A stretch of DNA of 64,000 nucleotides from Methanofollis formosanus (lineage in GTDB: Archaea; Halobacteriota; Methanomicrobia; Methanomicrobiales; Methanofollaceae). Each line of letters opens with the position of its first letter. The stretch's first letter is position 1. Of the stretch, positions 52,202-61,278 are shown in pieces. The stretch lies in contig NZ_CP037968.1 in the NCBI RefSeq assembly GCF_019633745.1, positions 1,990,789 to 2,054,788 on the forward strand, in the 5' to 3' direction. A program made the position numbers and the translations under genes. The notes beneath the pieces were generated by a model. It was not told the DNA's origin. It saw only the letters and a program-made list of their open reading frames with translations, and did no database searches.

Positions 52202-53589
52202 AAGAGTACAAGACAGTCAAGCAGATCGCCGGTCCGCTCGTCTTTGTCGAGAAGACCGAGCCGGTCGGCTACAACGAGCTCGTGAACATCGTCCTCGCGG
52301 ACGGCACCATCAAGCGCGGTCAGGTGCTCGACACCTCCGACGACCTCGTGGTCGTCCAGTGTTTCGAGACGACCGCGGGTATCGGTCGCGACGCCGGGAT
52401 CAGGTTCCTGGGCGAGACGATCAAGATGCCGGTTGCAAAGGAGATGCTCGGCCGGATCCTCTCCGGTGGCGGGAAGCCGATCGACGGCGGCCCCGAGATC
52501 GTGCCTGAGGACAGGCTCGACATCCAGGGCGCTGCGATCAACCCATACGCCCGTGCGTCCCCGGCCGATTTCATCCAGACCGGTATCTCGACCATCGACG
52601 GGACCAACACCCTGGTCCGTGGTCAGAAGCTCCCGATCTTCTCGGGTGCAGGTCTGCCGCACAACGATATCGCTCTCCAGATCGCCCGTCAGGCGAAGGT
52701 GCCGGGCTCCACCGAGGAGTTTGCGGTGGTCTTTGCGGCGATGGGTATCACGAAGGAAGAGGCGAACTACTTCATGGCCGACTTCGAGCGCACCGGTGCG
52801 CTGGAGCGGGCGGTCGTCTTCCTGAACCTCGCCGACGATCCGGCGGTCGAGCGTATCATCACCCCGCGTCTGGCCCTGACGACGGCCGAATATCTCGGCT
52901 ACGAACTGGGCTACCACGTGCTGGTCATTCTCACCGATATGACCAACTACTGTGAAGCGCTCCGTCAGATCGGTGCGGCCCGTGAAGAGGTGCCCGGCCG
53001 ACGTGGGTATCCGGGGTACATGTACACCGATCTGGCCTGCATCTACGAGCGTGCGGGTATCGTCAAGGGCAAGAAGGGTTCGGTCACGCAGATCCCGATC
53101 CTGACCATGCCTGGCGACGATATCACCCACCCGATCCCCGACCTGACCGGGTACATCACCGAGGGTCAGATCGTGGTTTCCCGTGAACTGCACCGGAAGG
53201 GTATCTACCCGCCGATCAATGTCCTGCCGTCGCTGTCCAGGTTGATGAACCTGGGTATCGGTGAGGGACACACGAGGGACGACCACAAGAAGGTCTCCGA
53301 CCAGTTGTACGCCGGGTATGCGGAAGGCAAGGATCTCCGCGGCCTGGTGGCCATCGTCGGGAAGGACGCACTCTCCGAGCGTGACCGTGGGTTCCTGGAG
53401 TTCGCCGATCTCTTCGAGGACCAGTTCGTCCGTCAGGGGATCGACGAAGACCGTTCGATCGAGAGGACGCTCGACGTGGGCTGGGAACTGCTGGCCACGC
53501 TGCCGGTCGAGCAGCTGGTCAGGATCGACCGCGACCTGATCAAGAAATACCATCCGCTCTATCGGAAGGGCGCAAAGGCTGAGGTGTAA
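52198..53589 (+). CDS. atpB: A-type ATP synthase regulatory subunit B
   Basis: 463 residues. It follows the B-subunit pattern ([40 protein letters not shown]) in which the P-loop lysine region is replaced by SGAGLPHN, so it does not hydrolyse [23 protein letters not shown] and [20 protein letters not shown] are conserved. It overlaps atpA by four bases (ATGA). Confidence 0.97.
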   Translation: MKEYKTVKQIAGPLVFVEKTEPVGYNELVNIVLADGTIKRGQVLDTSDDLVVVQCFETTAGIGRDAGIRFLGETIKMPVAKEMLGRILSGGGKPIDGGPEIVPEDRLDIQGAAINPYARASPADFIQTGISTIDGTNTLVRGQKLPIFSGAGLPHNDIALQIARQAKVPGSTEEFAVVFAAMGITKEEANYFMADFERTGALERAVVFLNLADDPAVERIITPRLALTTAEYLGYELGYHVLVILTDMTNYCEALRQIGAAREEVPGRRGYPGYMYTDLACIYERAGIVKGKKGSVTQIPILTMPGDDITHPIPDLTGYITEGQIVVSRELHRKGIYPPINVLPSLSRLMNLGIGEGHTRDDHKKVSDQLYAGYAEGKDLRGLVAIVGKDALSERDRGFLEFADLFEDQFVRQGIDEDRSIERTLDVGWELLATLPVEQLVRIDRDLIKKYHPLYRKGAKAEV

Positions 53590-53594
53590 GTCCG

Positions 53595-54260
53595 ATGGCG
53601 CTCAGAGATGTCAAGCCGACGAGGTCAGAGCTGATCGATATCAAACGCAAGATCAAGCTCTCCGAGCGCGGCTACAACATCCTCAAGATGAAGCGCGACG
53701 GGCTGATCCTTGAGTTCTTCAAGGTGCTGAAAGAGGCGAAGGACACCCGGGGCGAGATGCTGCGCAAGTACCAGCACGCCCAGGAGATGATCGCCCTTGC
53801 AAACACGGTCGAAGGGACGATCGGGGTAAAGGCTGCGGCTTTCTCCGTCAAGGAGAACCCCGAGATCACCCTCAAGTCCAAGAACATCATGGGCGTCGTC
53901 GTCCCTGAGATCGAGGCAACGAAGGTCAGGAAGAACCTGCTCGAGCGCGGCTACGGTGTGCTCGGCAGCCAGTCGGTCATCGACGAGACGGCCGAGGCCT
54001 ACGAGGAACTTGTCGAGGCGATCATCGAGAGTGCCGAGATCGAGACGACGATGAAGCGCCTGCTGGACGAGATCGACCACACCAAGCGGCGTGTCAACGC
54101 CCTTGAATTCAAGGTGATCCCTGAGCTGAAGGAAGCCGCTGCGTTCATCAAGATGCGGCTCGATGAGATGGAGCGTGAAGAACTCTTCCGTCTCAAGAAG
54201 ATCAAGGCAAAGGCGGCAGCCAAGGCCGAGGCCGAGGCTGCGGCCGAGGCCGCTGCATAA
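53595..54260 (+). CDS. atpD: A-type ATP synthase subunit D
   Basis: 221 residues, two long helices forming the antiparallel coiled coil of the rotor shaft (KLSERGYNILKMKRDGLILE at the N terminus; VNALEFKVIPELKEAAAFIK near the C terminus) with an Ala/Glu tail. GAGGTG near 53581 serves as binding site. It ends the operon; a subunit G gene, found in Methanosarcina, is absent. Confidence 0.95.
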   Translation: MALRDVKPTRSELIDIKRKIKLSERGYNILKMKRDGLILEFFKVLKEAKDTRGEMLRKYQHAQEMIALANTVEGTIGVKAAAFSVKENPEITLKSKNIMGVVVPEIEATKVRKNLLERGYGVLGSQSVIDETAEAYEELVEAIIESAEIETTMKRLLDEIDHTKRRVNALEFKVIPELKEAAAFIKMRLDEMEREELFRLKKIKAKAAAKAEAEAAAEAAA

Positions 54261-54273
54261 CTGAAGAGGAGTT

Positions 54274-55491
54274 ATGTCGTCGATTGGGACGATCAGCGAG
54301 CTGGCGCCTGAGGGGAAGACGGTCCTTCTCCGTCTGGACCTCAACTCCCCTATTGACCCGGCTTCGAACCAGATCCTGGATGACAAGCGGTTCCGCGAGC
54401 ATCTCCCGACGATCAAGGAGCTTGAGGAGAGTCGCGTCGTTATTCTGACTCACCAGAGTCGGCCGGGCAAGAAGGATTTCTCCACTCTGGAGGGGCATGC
54501 CGAGAAGCTCGCCCATCTCCTGGGCCGGCCGGTAGGGTATGTCGACGATATCTTCGGCCGGTCGGCGCGGGAGGCGGTCGCGTCCCTGCGGACCGGCGAG
54601 GTGCTGATGCTCGAGAATGTCAGGTTCAACGCGGAGGAGAACCTGACGCTCGCGCCTGAGGCGGCGAAGGGGACGCATATCGTCCGCCGTCTTGCGGCGA
54701 TGGGCGACGTCTTCGTCAACGATGCTTTCGGGACGGCCCACCGTTCACAACCGACGGTAGTCGGTCTGCCCATGCTGATGCGTTCGGCCGGCGGGCTCCT
54801 GATGGAGCGCGAGGTGAAGAACCTCTCCCGCGTCTTCACGGGGGCGCCGCGGCCGGTGACGTTTGTCCTGGGCGGGACGAAGGTGGATGACTCGGTCGCG
54901 GTGGCGGCGAATGTCCTGGAGAACGGCGTCGCCGACCAGGTGATCGTCATCGGTGTCGTGGCCAATGTCTTCCTCACGGCGGCAGGCTACGATATCGGGA
55001 CACCGTCGACCGACCTGATCGCCCAGTTGAAGTACACGGGCGAGGTCGCCAGGGCGAAGGCCCTCCTTGACCGGTTCGGTGACCGGATCATCTTCCCCGA
55101 CCAGGTGGCCGTCCGCGAGGGCGGCGAGCGGGCCGAGTATTCGATCGAGGCGATCCCGAAGGATGCGCCGGTGATGGATATCGGTGCCGACGCGCTTCGG
55201 ACGGTGAACGAGGCGATCGCGTCCTCAGGGACGATCGTCGTCAACGGCCCCGCGGGGGTCTTCGAGGATCCGACCTTCTCTGCCGGCACCTTCGAGATCC
55301 TGCGGGCCTCTTCAAAGGTGCCGTTCTCGGTGGTCGGCGGCGGTCATACCGCGGCGGTCATCGAGCAGATGGGGCTCGAAGCGGCCTTCACCCATATATC
55401 CACCGGGGGGGGCGCGTGTATCGAGTTCCTGACCGGCAAGAAACTCCCGGCGGTCGCGGCATTGGAGCGGTCGCGGGAGATCTTTGGGTGA
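54274..55491 (+). CDS. pgk: Phosphoglycerate kinase
   Basis: 405 residues. N-terminal LLRLDLNSPID, the ILTHQSRPGKKD substrate loop, MLENVRFNAEE, VNDAFGTAHRSQPTVVGLP, FVLGGTKVDDSV, and the nucleotide-binding VVNGPAGVFEDP and VVGGGHTAAV motifs. It interconverts 1,3-bisphosphoglycerate and 3-phosphoglycerate, generating ATP. A GAGGAG site precedes ATG 54274, 13 bases after atpD, so it may be co-transcribed with the ATP synthase. Confidence 0.96.
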   Translation: MSSIGTISELAPEGKTVLLRLDLNSPIDPASNQILDDKRFREHLPTIKELEESRVVILTHQSRPGKKDFSTLEGHAEKLAHLLGRPVGYVDDIFGRSAREAVASLRTGEVLMLENVRFNAEENLTLAPEAAKGTHIVRRLAAMGDVFVNDAFGTAHRSQPTVVGLPMLMRSAGGLLMEREVKNLSRVFTGAPRPVTFVLGGTKVDDSVAVAANVLENGVADQVIVIGVVANVFLTAAGYDIGTPSTDLIAQLKYTGEVARAKALLDRFGDRIIFPDQVAVREGGERAEYSIEAIPKDAPVMDIGADALRTVNEAIASSGTIVVNGPAGVFEDPTFSAGTFEILRASSKVPFSVVGGGHTAAVIEQMGLEAAFTHISTGGGACIEFLTGKKLPAVAALERSREIFG

Positions 55492-56327
55492 GGAGGGTCC
55501 GCCCCTCTTCGCGCCTTTTCTCTGTCCAGTCCTGAGGGCCGGGGATATCGGTTCTGAGTTTTTTATTTCCTGGCGAGCGGGAGCGCCCGGTAGATCGGGG
55601 CATGTTTCGATCTCGCCGTTCGACATGGCGGGACGCGCGGGAAAGTCTGAGAGCAGAGGTCTTGAGAGAGAAAACCGGTGATCGGGCGTGCCGCCCCTCA
55701 TTACCGGATCTTTCCCGCCGTCTCGCGTGAGGATAGGGAGGGGGCGGCAAGGGTGTGTGATCCTGTTGAATAATGATCGGCCCTCACCTCTCCCGATTCT
55801 ATCTTTGGGGTCATGACGGCGGAAAAGCGTGATGATCATCAGGAAATGCCGTTCCCTATCACAGAATCTCTCCTGCCGCTTTGCGTGAGGATAGGGAGGG
55901 GGCGACAGGGGGCGGCGTCCCATGTCTTCTGTGTTTTTCTGAGAGATCTGACCGAGACCTCTGTCGTTTCTTCCGGTCCTGATCGTCATCCAGGACGTTG
56001 CGGTGGAAACACGTGTCAACGAGTTCGAGAGGAATTCTGATCTTCAAGAGCGCCCGCGGCATGAGGATGGCCGGGCACACACCCCTTCCGCCTCTGCTCC
56101 GCTCAGGTATTCCTTTTCTCCCTGAGCAGCACCTTCCCGGACTCTGCCCTGTTGTCGCGGACTTCAAGGAGCGTGGCGATCACCTCCATAGAGTGACCGT
56201 CGGTTCTCCGGTGAAATCTCGGCGCTCTAAGGTTAAGCCCTTCGATTCTGCGCCTTTGCATCGGCCCCCCCGTGCGAGTCTGGTAGGGGTGGGTAGGGCT
56301 GTCTCTATATATGAGTTGCGCCTCCGC
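55492..56327. other. Long intergenic region between convergent genes
   Basis: An 836-base gap between pgk and the convergent ABC permease gene. It contains repeat copy G (55679-55915). The flanks have several short open frames without binding sites or protein-like composition. No RNA gene was recognised; 56230-56310 is a C/G-rich stretch near the permease gene's 3' end. Confidence 0.5.
55679..55915 (+). repeat. Dispersed intergenic repeat, copy G (tandem half-units)
   Basis: Two successive half-units end in CGCGTGAGGATAGGGAGGGG (55724-55743) and TGCGTGAGGATAGGGAGGGG (55883-55902). The spacer between them (TGATCCTGTTGAATAATGAT, CGGCCCTC and so on to GGGGTCATGACGGCGG) is homologous to the corresponding part of copy F. 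The GGGGGG/CCCCCC hairpin of other copies is lost. Confidence 0.65.
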
Positions 56328-57533
56328 TCACTCGTACCGGAGCGCCTCGATCGGGTCGAGGCGCGAGGCCTTCCAGGCCGGGTACATCCCGGAGAGGAGT
56401 GCGGTCCCAAGGCCGAAGCCCATCCCGAGGAGAACCGACCCGATCCCTTCGGGCCCCAGACCGGTCGGCACGGTCCCGTAGCCCGCGAAGACCGTCTCCG
56501 CCACGGAGGCGGTGACGGCCATGCCGGTGACGGTAGAGACGGCGCCGCCGATGAAGCTCCCGGCGACACCCAGGATGAGCGCCTCGTACAGGAACATGCG
56601 CATCACCTCGCTGCGCCGCGCCCCGATGGAACGCATCACCCCGATCTCATGGAAGCGTTCGGTGACCGAGATGATCATCACGTTCAGGATCGAGACCCCG
56701 GCGACGAAGAGGGCGACGCCACCGATGCCGAGGAGGAAGATGGAGATGGCGTCGTAGGTCTGGTAGAAGAGTTCGAGGATCTCCCGCGAGTCCAGGACGT
56801 CCACCACCTCGGTGCGCCGGTTGAACTGGTCCTCGATGGCCTTTTTCACCGCCGGGATGTCGCCGAGGTCGGTGACCTTCACCACCACCCGGTCGTAGGC
56901 GGGTTCGGGGTGCCGTTCGGTGTACCAACTATGGGTGACGACAACGGCGTAGTCGGGGTTGATGTCGATGCCCAGGCCCCGCTCCTCCAGCACCCCGGCG
57001 ACCCGGACGTCCTCGCCGCCGAGGGTGATCCGCCCGCCGGCCCGCACCTCCGCTTCATCGGCAAGGAGCGATCCGACGAGGACACTGTTCCCTGAAGGTG
57101 GCGGGAGGGCGCCGTCCTCGACCTCGAGGAGGACCGGCATGTCGTCGTGGTGGAGGACGATCACCGGGACATACCCTTTTTTCCGGCCTTTCTCCAGGAG
57201 TTCGGCAGTCTGGAAAAGGGGCACGGCGTGGTATGGTCCGACGGCCCGCTCGATCTTGTCAAGGTCTCGTTCGGTGAGCCCGCCAGCCAGGGCCGAGCGC
57301 GGGTCGAAGGGGTCGCCGCTTGCGGCCGCAAGGTGGGGGGTGACGACCACGGTGTCGGAGACGTCGGCGACGAGGCCGGAGAAGAGGATGATGAGGTTGT
57401 TGCCCAGAATCCCGAGGGTGGCGACGGCGGCGACCCCGATGACGATCCCGAGGGCCGCCAGCCCAGACCTGACCCAGTGGCGCCTGAGGTTCCTGAGCGC
57501 AAAGGTGAGAAAGATCCCGGCCACGCCCTTCAC
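56328..57533 (-). CDS. ABC transporter permease, MacB/FtsX type (third permease of the operon)
   Basis: 401 residues. Helix 1 (VRSGLAALGIVIGVAAVATL), extracytoplasmic MacB-PCD-like domain (about 45-270), then three FtsX helices with SILNVMIISVTERFHEIGVM and GARRSEVMRMFLYEALILGV, ending YPAWKASRLDPIEALRYE. GTG 57533 overlaps the previous stop by four bases (GTGA) and is preferred to longer starts that would overlap the upstream gene. It shares the LEERGLGIDINPDYAVVV sequence with its two neighbours. Confidence 0.9.
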   Translation of the reverse strand: MKGVAGIFLTFALRNLRRHWVRSGLAALGIVIGVAAVATLGILGNNLIILFSGLVADVSDTVVVTPHLAAASGDPFDPRSALAGGLTERDLDKIERAVGPYHAVPLFQTAELLEKGRKKGYVPVIVLHHDDMPVLLEVEDGALPPPSGNSVLVGSLLADEAEVRAGGRITLGGEDVRVAGVLEERGLGIDINPDYAVVVTHSWYTERHPEPAYDRVVVKVTDLGDIPAVKKAIEDQFNRRTEVVDVLDSREILELFYQTYDAISIFLLGIGGVALFVAGVSILNVMIISVTERFHEIGVMRSIGARRSEVMRMFLYEALILGVAGSFIGGAVSTVTGMAVTASVAETVFAGYGTVPTGLGPEGIGSVLLGMGFGLGTALLSGMYPAWKASRLDPIEALRYE

Positions 57534-58729
57534 CCCCGCAACGCCTCGATCGGCGTCATCTGTGCGGCCTGCCATGCGGGATACACCCCGGCGGCGACGC
57601 TGGTCACCACCCCGAAGAGCATCGCACCCAGGATGTAGGCGACCGAGAGGGGGTCGAAGACCGTCGCTCCCTCGGCAAAGGTCGTCCCCGCGGTGAAGAC
57701 TTCGATGGCGGCGAGGCTGATGATGTAGCCGCCGACAAAACTGAGGGCGCCGCCGATGAGGCTCCCGACCAGGCCGAGGACGAGGGCTTCGTACAGGAAC
57801 ATGCGCATCACCTCACCCCGCAGGGCGCCGATGGAGCGCATCACCCCGATCTCATGTCGCCGTTCGGTGACCGAGATGATCATGACGTTGAGGATGCTCA
57901 CCGCCGCGATGAACAGGGAGACTGCCCCGATCCCGAGGAGGAACCACCCCATCGCGTCATAGATCTCGTTCACCTGGTTGAGGCTCTCCCGCGAGTCGGT
58001 GATGTCCACCGTCTCTTCTCGCCGGTTCATGAGGTTCTCCACCGCGGCCTTCACCCCCTCCATCTCGTCCGGGTCGGCGACGGTGATCACCACATAGTCG
58101 TAACCCTCTTTTTCCGGGAACCGCTCCCTGAAGCGGTCGCGTTCGATGACGACGGCATAGTCTGGGTTGATGTCGAAGGCGAACCCCCGCTCCTCCAGCA
58201 CGCCGGCGACCCGCATCTCCTCGGCGCCCAGGGCGATCCGGCTGCCGGCCCTGATCCCGTACTCGTCTGCCAGGATCGACCCCACCAGGGCGGCCGGCGA
58301 ACCCGGCCTGAGATAGTTACCTTCGGAGAGGTCGAGGAGATCGGGGATGTCGTCGTTCGCAAGCCCGATCACCTGGGCATACCCGCCTTCGTCGCCGACC
58401 CGGAGGTCGGCGGCCTCCTCGACGACCGCGACCACCGGGTTTCCGCCGGCCGCCCGCTCGATCCGGTCGACGTCGGCCCCGGAGATGGTGGCGGCCACCA
58501 CGGTCCTGGGGTCGCCGATGAACCCCTCGCCGCCGAGGGCGGTGTGCGGGGTGATCACCACGGTGTCGCCGACGTCGGCGATGAGGCCGGCGGCCAGGAG
58601 GTTGATGGAGTTGCCCATCACCCCGAGGGAGGCGATGGCAAAGACGCCGATGACGATCCCGAGGGTGGCGAGGAACGACCTGACCGTGTGGCGCCTGAGG
58701 TTCCTGGTGGCGAAGGAGAAGAAGATCAT
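57530..58729 (-). CDS. ABC transporter permease, MacB/FtsX type (second permease of the operon)
   Basis: 399 residues with the same layout as its neighbours: helix 1 (VRSFLATLGIVIGVFAIASL), extracytoplasmic domain with LEERGFAFDINPDYAVVIE, and three C-terminal helices with SILNVMIISVTERRHEIGVM. It ends YPAWQAAQMTPIEALRG. Overlaps the ATPase gene and the following permease gene by four bases each. Confidence 0.92.
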   Translation of the reverse strand: MIFFSFATRNLRRHTVRSFLATLGIVIGVFAIASLGVMGNSINLLAAGLIADVGDTVVITPHTALGGEGFIGDPRTVVAATISGADVDRIERAAGGNPVVAVVEEAADLRVGDEGGYAQVIGLANDDIPDLLDLSEGNYLRPGSPAALVGSILADEYGIRAGSRIALGAEEMRVAGVLEERGFAFDINPDYAVVIERDRFRERFPEKEGYDYVVITVADPDEMEGVKAAVENLMNRREETVDITDSRESLNQVNEIYDAMGWFLLGIGAVSLFIAAVSILNVMIISVTERRHEIGVMRSIGALRGEVMRMFLYEALVLGLVGSLIGGALSFVGGYIISLAAIEVFTAGTTFAEGATVFDPLSVAYILGAMLFGVVTSVAAGVYPAWQAAQMTPIEALRG

Positions 58730-59409
58730 GCGATCCTGCCGTCGACGATATGGACCCGCCGGTGTGCGTAGGCGGCGATGTTCGTGTCATGGGTGACCAT
58801 GATGATCGTCTTGCCCCGCCGGTTCATCTGGGTGAGGAGGTCCATGATCCCCTCGCCGGTGTGAGTGTCCAGGTTGCCGGTCGGTTCGTCGGCGAGGAGG
58901 ATCTCGGGTTCGTTGATGAGGGCCCGCGCGATGGCCACCCGCTGCTGCTGCCCGCCGGAGAGTTCGGTAGGGCGGTGGGTGTGGAGTTCGGGCTCAAGGC
59001 CGACGGCGTCGAGGAGTTCGAGGCACGCCTCGTCGCAGCCGCTCCGCCGTTCCTTGAGTACTCTGGGGAACTCGACGTTCTCGATGATGTTGAGGAGAGG
59101 GATGAGGTTGAACTGCTGGAAGATGAAGCCGATGTGGTCGCGGCGCAGGCGGGTGAGGTCGTCATCGGAGAGGGTGCCGATGTCCTTGCCCTTGATGTAG
59201 AGGGTGCCGGAAGTCGGAGTGTCCAGGCAGCCGATGAGGTTGAGGAGGGTGGACTTGCCCGAGCCCGAGGGGCCCATGACGGCGACGAAGTCGCCGGCCC
59301 TGATCTCGAGGTCGACGTGGTCGAGGGCGACGACGTCCCCTGCCGGGAGGGGGTAGACCTTGCTGACGTCCACAAATCTGATGATCGTTTCAGGCTCATG
59401 CTCATTCAT
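58726..59409 (-). CDS. ABC transporter ATP-binding protein, MacB/LolD type
   Basis: 227 residues with Walker [11 protein letters not shown]-loop FIFQQFN, signature LSGGQQQR, Walker [14 protein letters not shown] and switch MVTHD. It is the only ATPase gene in an operon with three permease genes. ATG 59409 overlaps the upstream permease stop by eight bases; longer frames only run back through that gene. Confidence 0.94.
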   Translation of the reverse strand: MNEHEPETIIRFVDVSKVYPLPAGDVVALDHVDLEIRAGDFVAVMGPSGSGKSTLLNLIGCLDTPTSGTLYIKGKDIGTLSDDDLTRLRRDHIGFIFQQFNLIPLLNIIENVEFPRVLKERRSGCDEACLELLDAVGLEPELHTHRPTELSGGQQQRVAIARALINEPEILLADEPTGNLDTHTGEGIMDLLTQMNRRGKTIIMVTHDTNIAAYAHRRVHIVDGRIA

Positions 59410-60574
59410 GGCGCAACGCCTCGATGGGGCTGAGGTGGGAGGCTTTCCATGCGGGGTAGGCCCCTGAGAGGAGACTGGTAGCGATGCCGAAGGCCGCTCC
59501 GTACGGGATGGCGATGAGGCTGGTGGGCTCGAAGAGGTATTTGGTCTCTTCGAGCATGACGGCGAGGGCGAGGTAGCCGCCGAAAAGGCTGAGCACGGCG
59601 CCGATGGCGCTGCCGACAAGTCCGAGGATGAGGGACTCGTACAGGAAGATCCGCAGCACTTCCCCCTGCCGCGCCCCGATGGACCGGATCACCCCGATCT
59701 CGCGGGTCCGTTCGGTCACCGACATCATCATCACGTTGAAGATGGAGACGCCGGCGACGATAAGTGATATGCCTCCAATCGCGGTGGTGAAGGTCGAGAT
59801 CCGGTTGAAGGTGTCGATGAGGGTCTCGAGGATCGCCCTGGTGTCGAGGACGTCCACCTCGTCCTCGCGCCGGTTGAGCTGGTCGTCGATGGATTCTTTG
59901 ACGATGTCGATCTCCTCGAGGTCTGAGACTTTCACGATGACGAGGTTCCATTCTTCGGCATCGTAGAAATCTTTGTAAAATTCGTCGGAGACGATGACCG
60001 CACGGTCAGGGTTGATATCGAAGCCGACGCCACGCTCTTCGAGGACGCCGGTGACCCGGAGTTTCTCTTCGTCTTCGCCGATCCTGAGTCTGCTCCCCGG
60101 GAGGAGGTCGTAGTCCTCGGCGAGGACGGCGCCGACCATCGCGCCGCTCTCGCCCCGCAGGGAGGTGCCGTCGGTCACCTCAAGGAGGTCGGGGAGGTCG
60201 GTGGGGCTGATCCCGTAGACCGGCGCCGCGGTCGTCTCCCCGCCGATGACGAACCGGTCGCTCCCGCTCATGATCGGGATGACCTGGTTGGACCCGGCGG
60301 CCCGCCTGATCTCGTTCACCTGCAGGTCGGTGACGCCGCGGCCGCTCACGGCGATCGGCGGGCCGTCCCCGTCCGCGCCTCCGCCGCTGTGGGCGGTGAT
60401 CACGATGGTGTCGCCGACGTCGGTGAGGGACTCAGAGATGGAGAGGACCAGGCTGTTTCCCAGGATGCCCATCGAGGCGATGGCCGCCACCCCTATGACC
60501 ACTCCGGTCACGGCGAGGAAGGAGCGGAGCCAGTGGAGCCTGATATTGCGTGTGGCGAACTGGAAAAAGATCAT
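59402..60574 (-). CDS. ABC transporter permease, MacB/FtsX type (first gene of the operon)
   Basis: 390 residues. Helix 1 (LRSFLAVTGVVIGVAAIASM), an extracytoplasmic domain that begins with a Gly/Asp-rich stretch (SGGGADGDGPPIAVSGRG) and includes LEERGVGFDINPDRAVIVSD, then FtsX helices with SIFNVMMMSVTERTREIGVI; ends [18 protein letters not shown]. Its motif SNQVIPIMSGSDRFVIG is close to NQVVPIMSGTDRIAVG in the permease at 17626, so it is the nearest relative of that stand-alone transporter. GGGAGGGAGC precedes ATG 60574. Confidence 0.92.
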   Translation of the reverse strand: MIFFQFATRNIRLHWLRSFLAVTGVVIGVAAIASMGILGNSLVLSISESLTDVGDTIVITAHSGGGADGDGPPIAVSGRGVTDLQVNEIRRAAGSNQVIPIMSGSDRFVIGGETTAAPVYGISPTDLPDLLEVTDGTSLRGESGAMVGAVLAEDYDLLPGSRLRIGEDEEKLRVTGVLEERGVGFDINPDRAVIVSDEFYKDFYDAEEWNLVIVKVSDLEEIDIVKESIDDQLNRREDEVDVLDTRAILETLIDTFNRISTFTTAIGGISLIVAGVSIFNVMMMSVTERTREIGVIRSIGARQGEVLRIFLYESLILGLVGSAIGAVLSLFGGYLALAVMLEETKYLFEPTSLIAIPYGAAFGIATSLLSGAYPAWKASHLSPIEALRHE

Positions 60575-60711
60575 GCTCCCTCCCATCGATATCCTGCCAG
60601 GGGTGCGCGGCAATAAACGTGCCGGTGAGGGGGGGGGGCGGTTCTGATCGGCGTGCCTTCTCACACCCTCGCGCCTGTGGGCCTGCCCCGCCGGCGCGGG
60701 GGAAAGGCGTG

Positions 60712-60925
60712 ACGATCCGACATGCCGCCTCTATAGCAGAATCTTCACTGCTGTCTTGTGTCGGGGGGCTTTCGCCCCCCGAACCCCCCACAACGAGGAT
60801 AGGGTAGGGGCGGCGAGGCGAGGAGTCCCTCCTAGGGCCCGAATGTAAGGAATGGGATCAGGGATTCCTCCACCTCTCAAAATGCTGCTCTGAACAATAT
60901 TCAACCGCGTATGCTTGAGCCCGGG
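60712..60925 (+). repeat. Dispersed intergenic repeat, copy H
   Basis: Hairpin GGGGGG-ctttcg-CCCCCC (60763-60780), core ACCCCCCACAACGAGGATAGG (60783-60803, two parts ACCCCCCAC and AACGAGGATAGG) and distal box GTATGCTTGAG (60909-60919). The left part (CATGCCGCCTCTATAGCAGA) resembles the half-units of copies F and G. Located upstream of the ABC operon and downstream of the flavoprotein gene. Confidence 0.72.
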
Positions 60926-61278
60926 GAAGGACCAGGGGCCGAAAAGACCGTTATCATCCGCCTTATAGGCTGCACATCGGAGCAAAATCCATGAGATTTA
61001 TCAGTGCCATACCGCCTCTCATTCCGGGCACGGGGCAGGATGATATCACTCCTAATCATGCGGGCCATTAGAGGCCGGGGAGAGGCCCATGATCCTCTGA
61101 GTATTGCGTCAAATATCCTTATTCTCCCGATATCACAAAATCTTTTCAGAATGAGCCTGGATTGGGTCACTTCTTCCCTAAAAGAGGGCCAAAATGGGTA
61201 GATCTCAGTCCCGGTCCCACGCAGTTGTGGTGAGGAGGAGAGTGCAAGGAGGGAGGTGAGCGGGTGGGCCCCGGCCGG
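60926..61278. other. Intergenic region without convincing gene
   Basis: Noticeably AT-richer than the flanks around 60940-61170, with short open frames on both strands that have no binding site or family features. It may hold a decayed gene or the leader of an unseen transcript. No RNA structure was recognised. Confidence 0.4.

Noticed and set aside
45910-54260. Missing subunit G as a sign of a broken ATP synthase operon
   Set aside because: Many archaeal A-type operons lack G; all essential subunits are intact here.
60926-61278. Small open frames on both strands downstream of the flavoprotein gene
   Set aside because: They overlap each other, lack binding sites and have no recognisable protein pattern.
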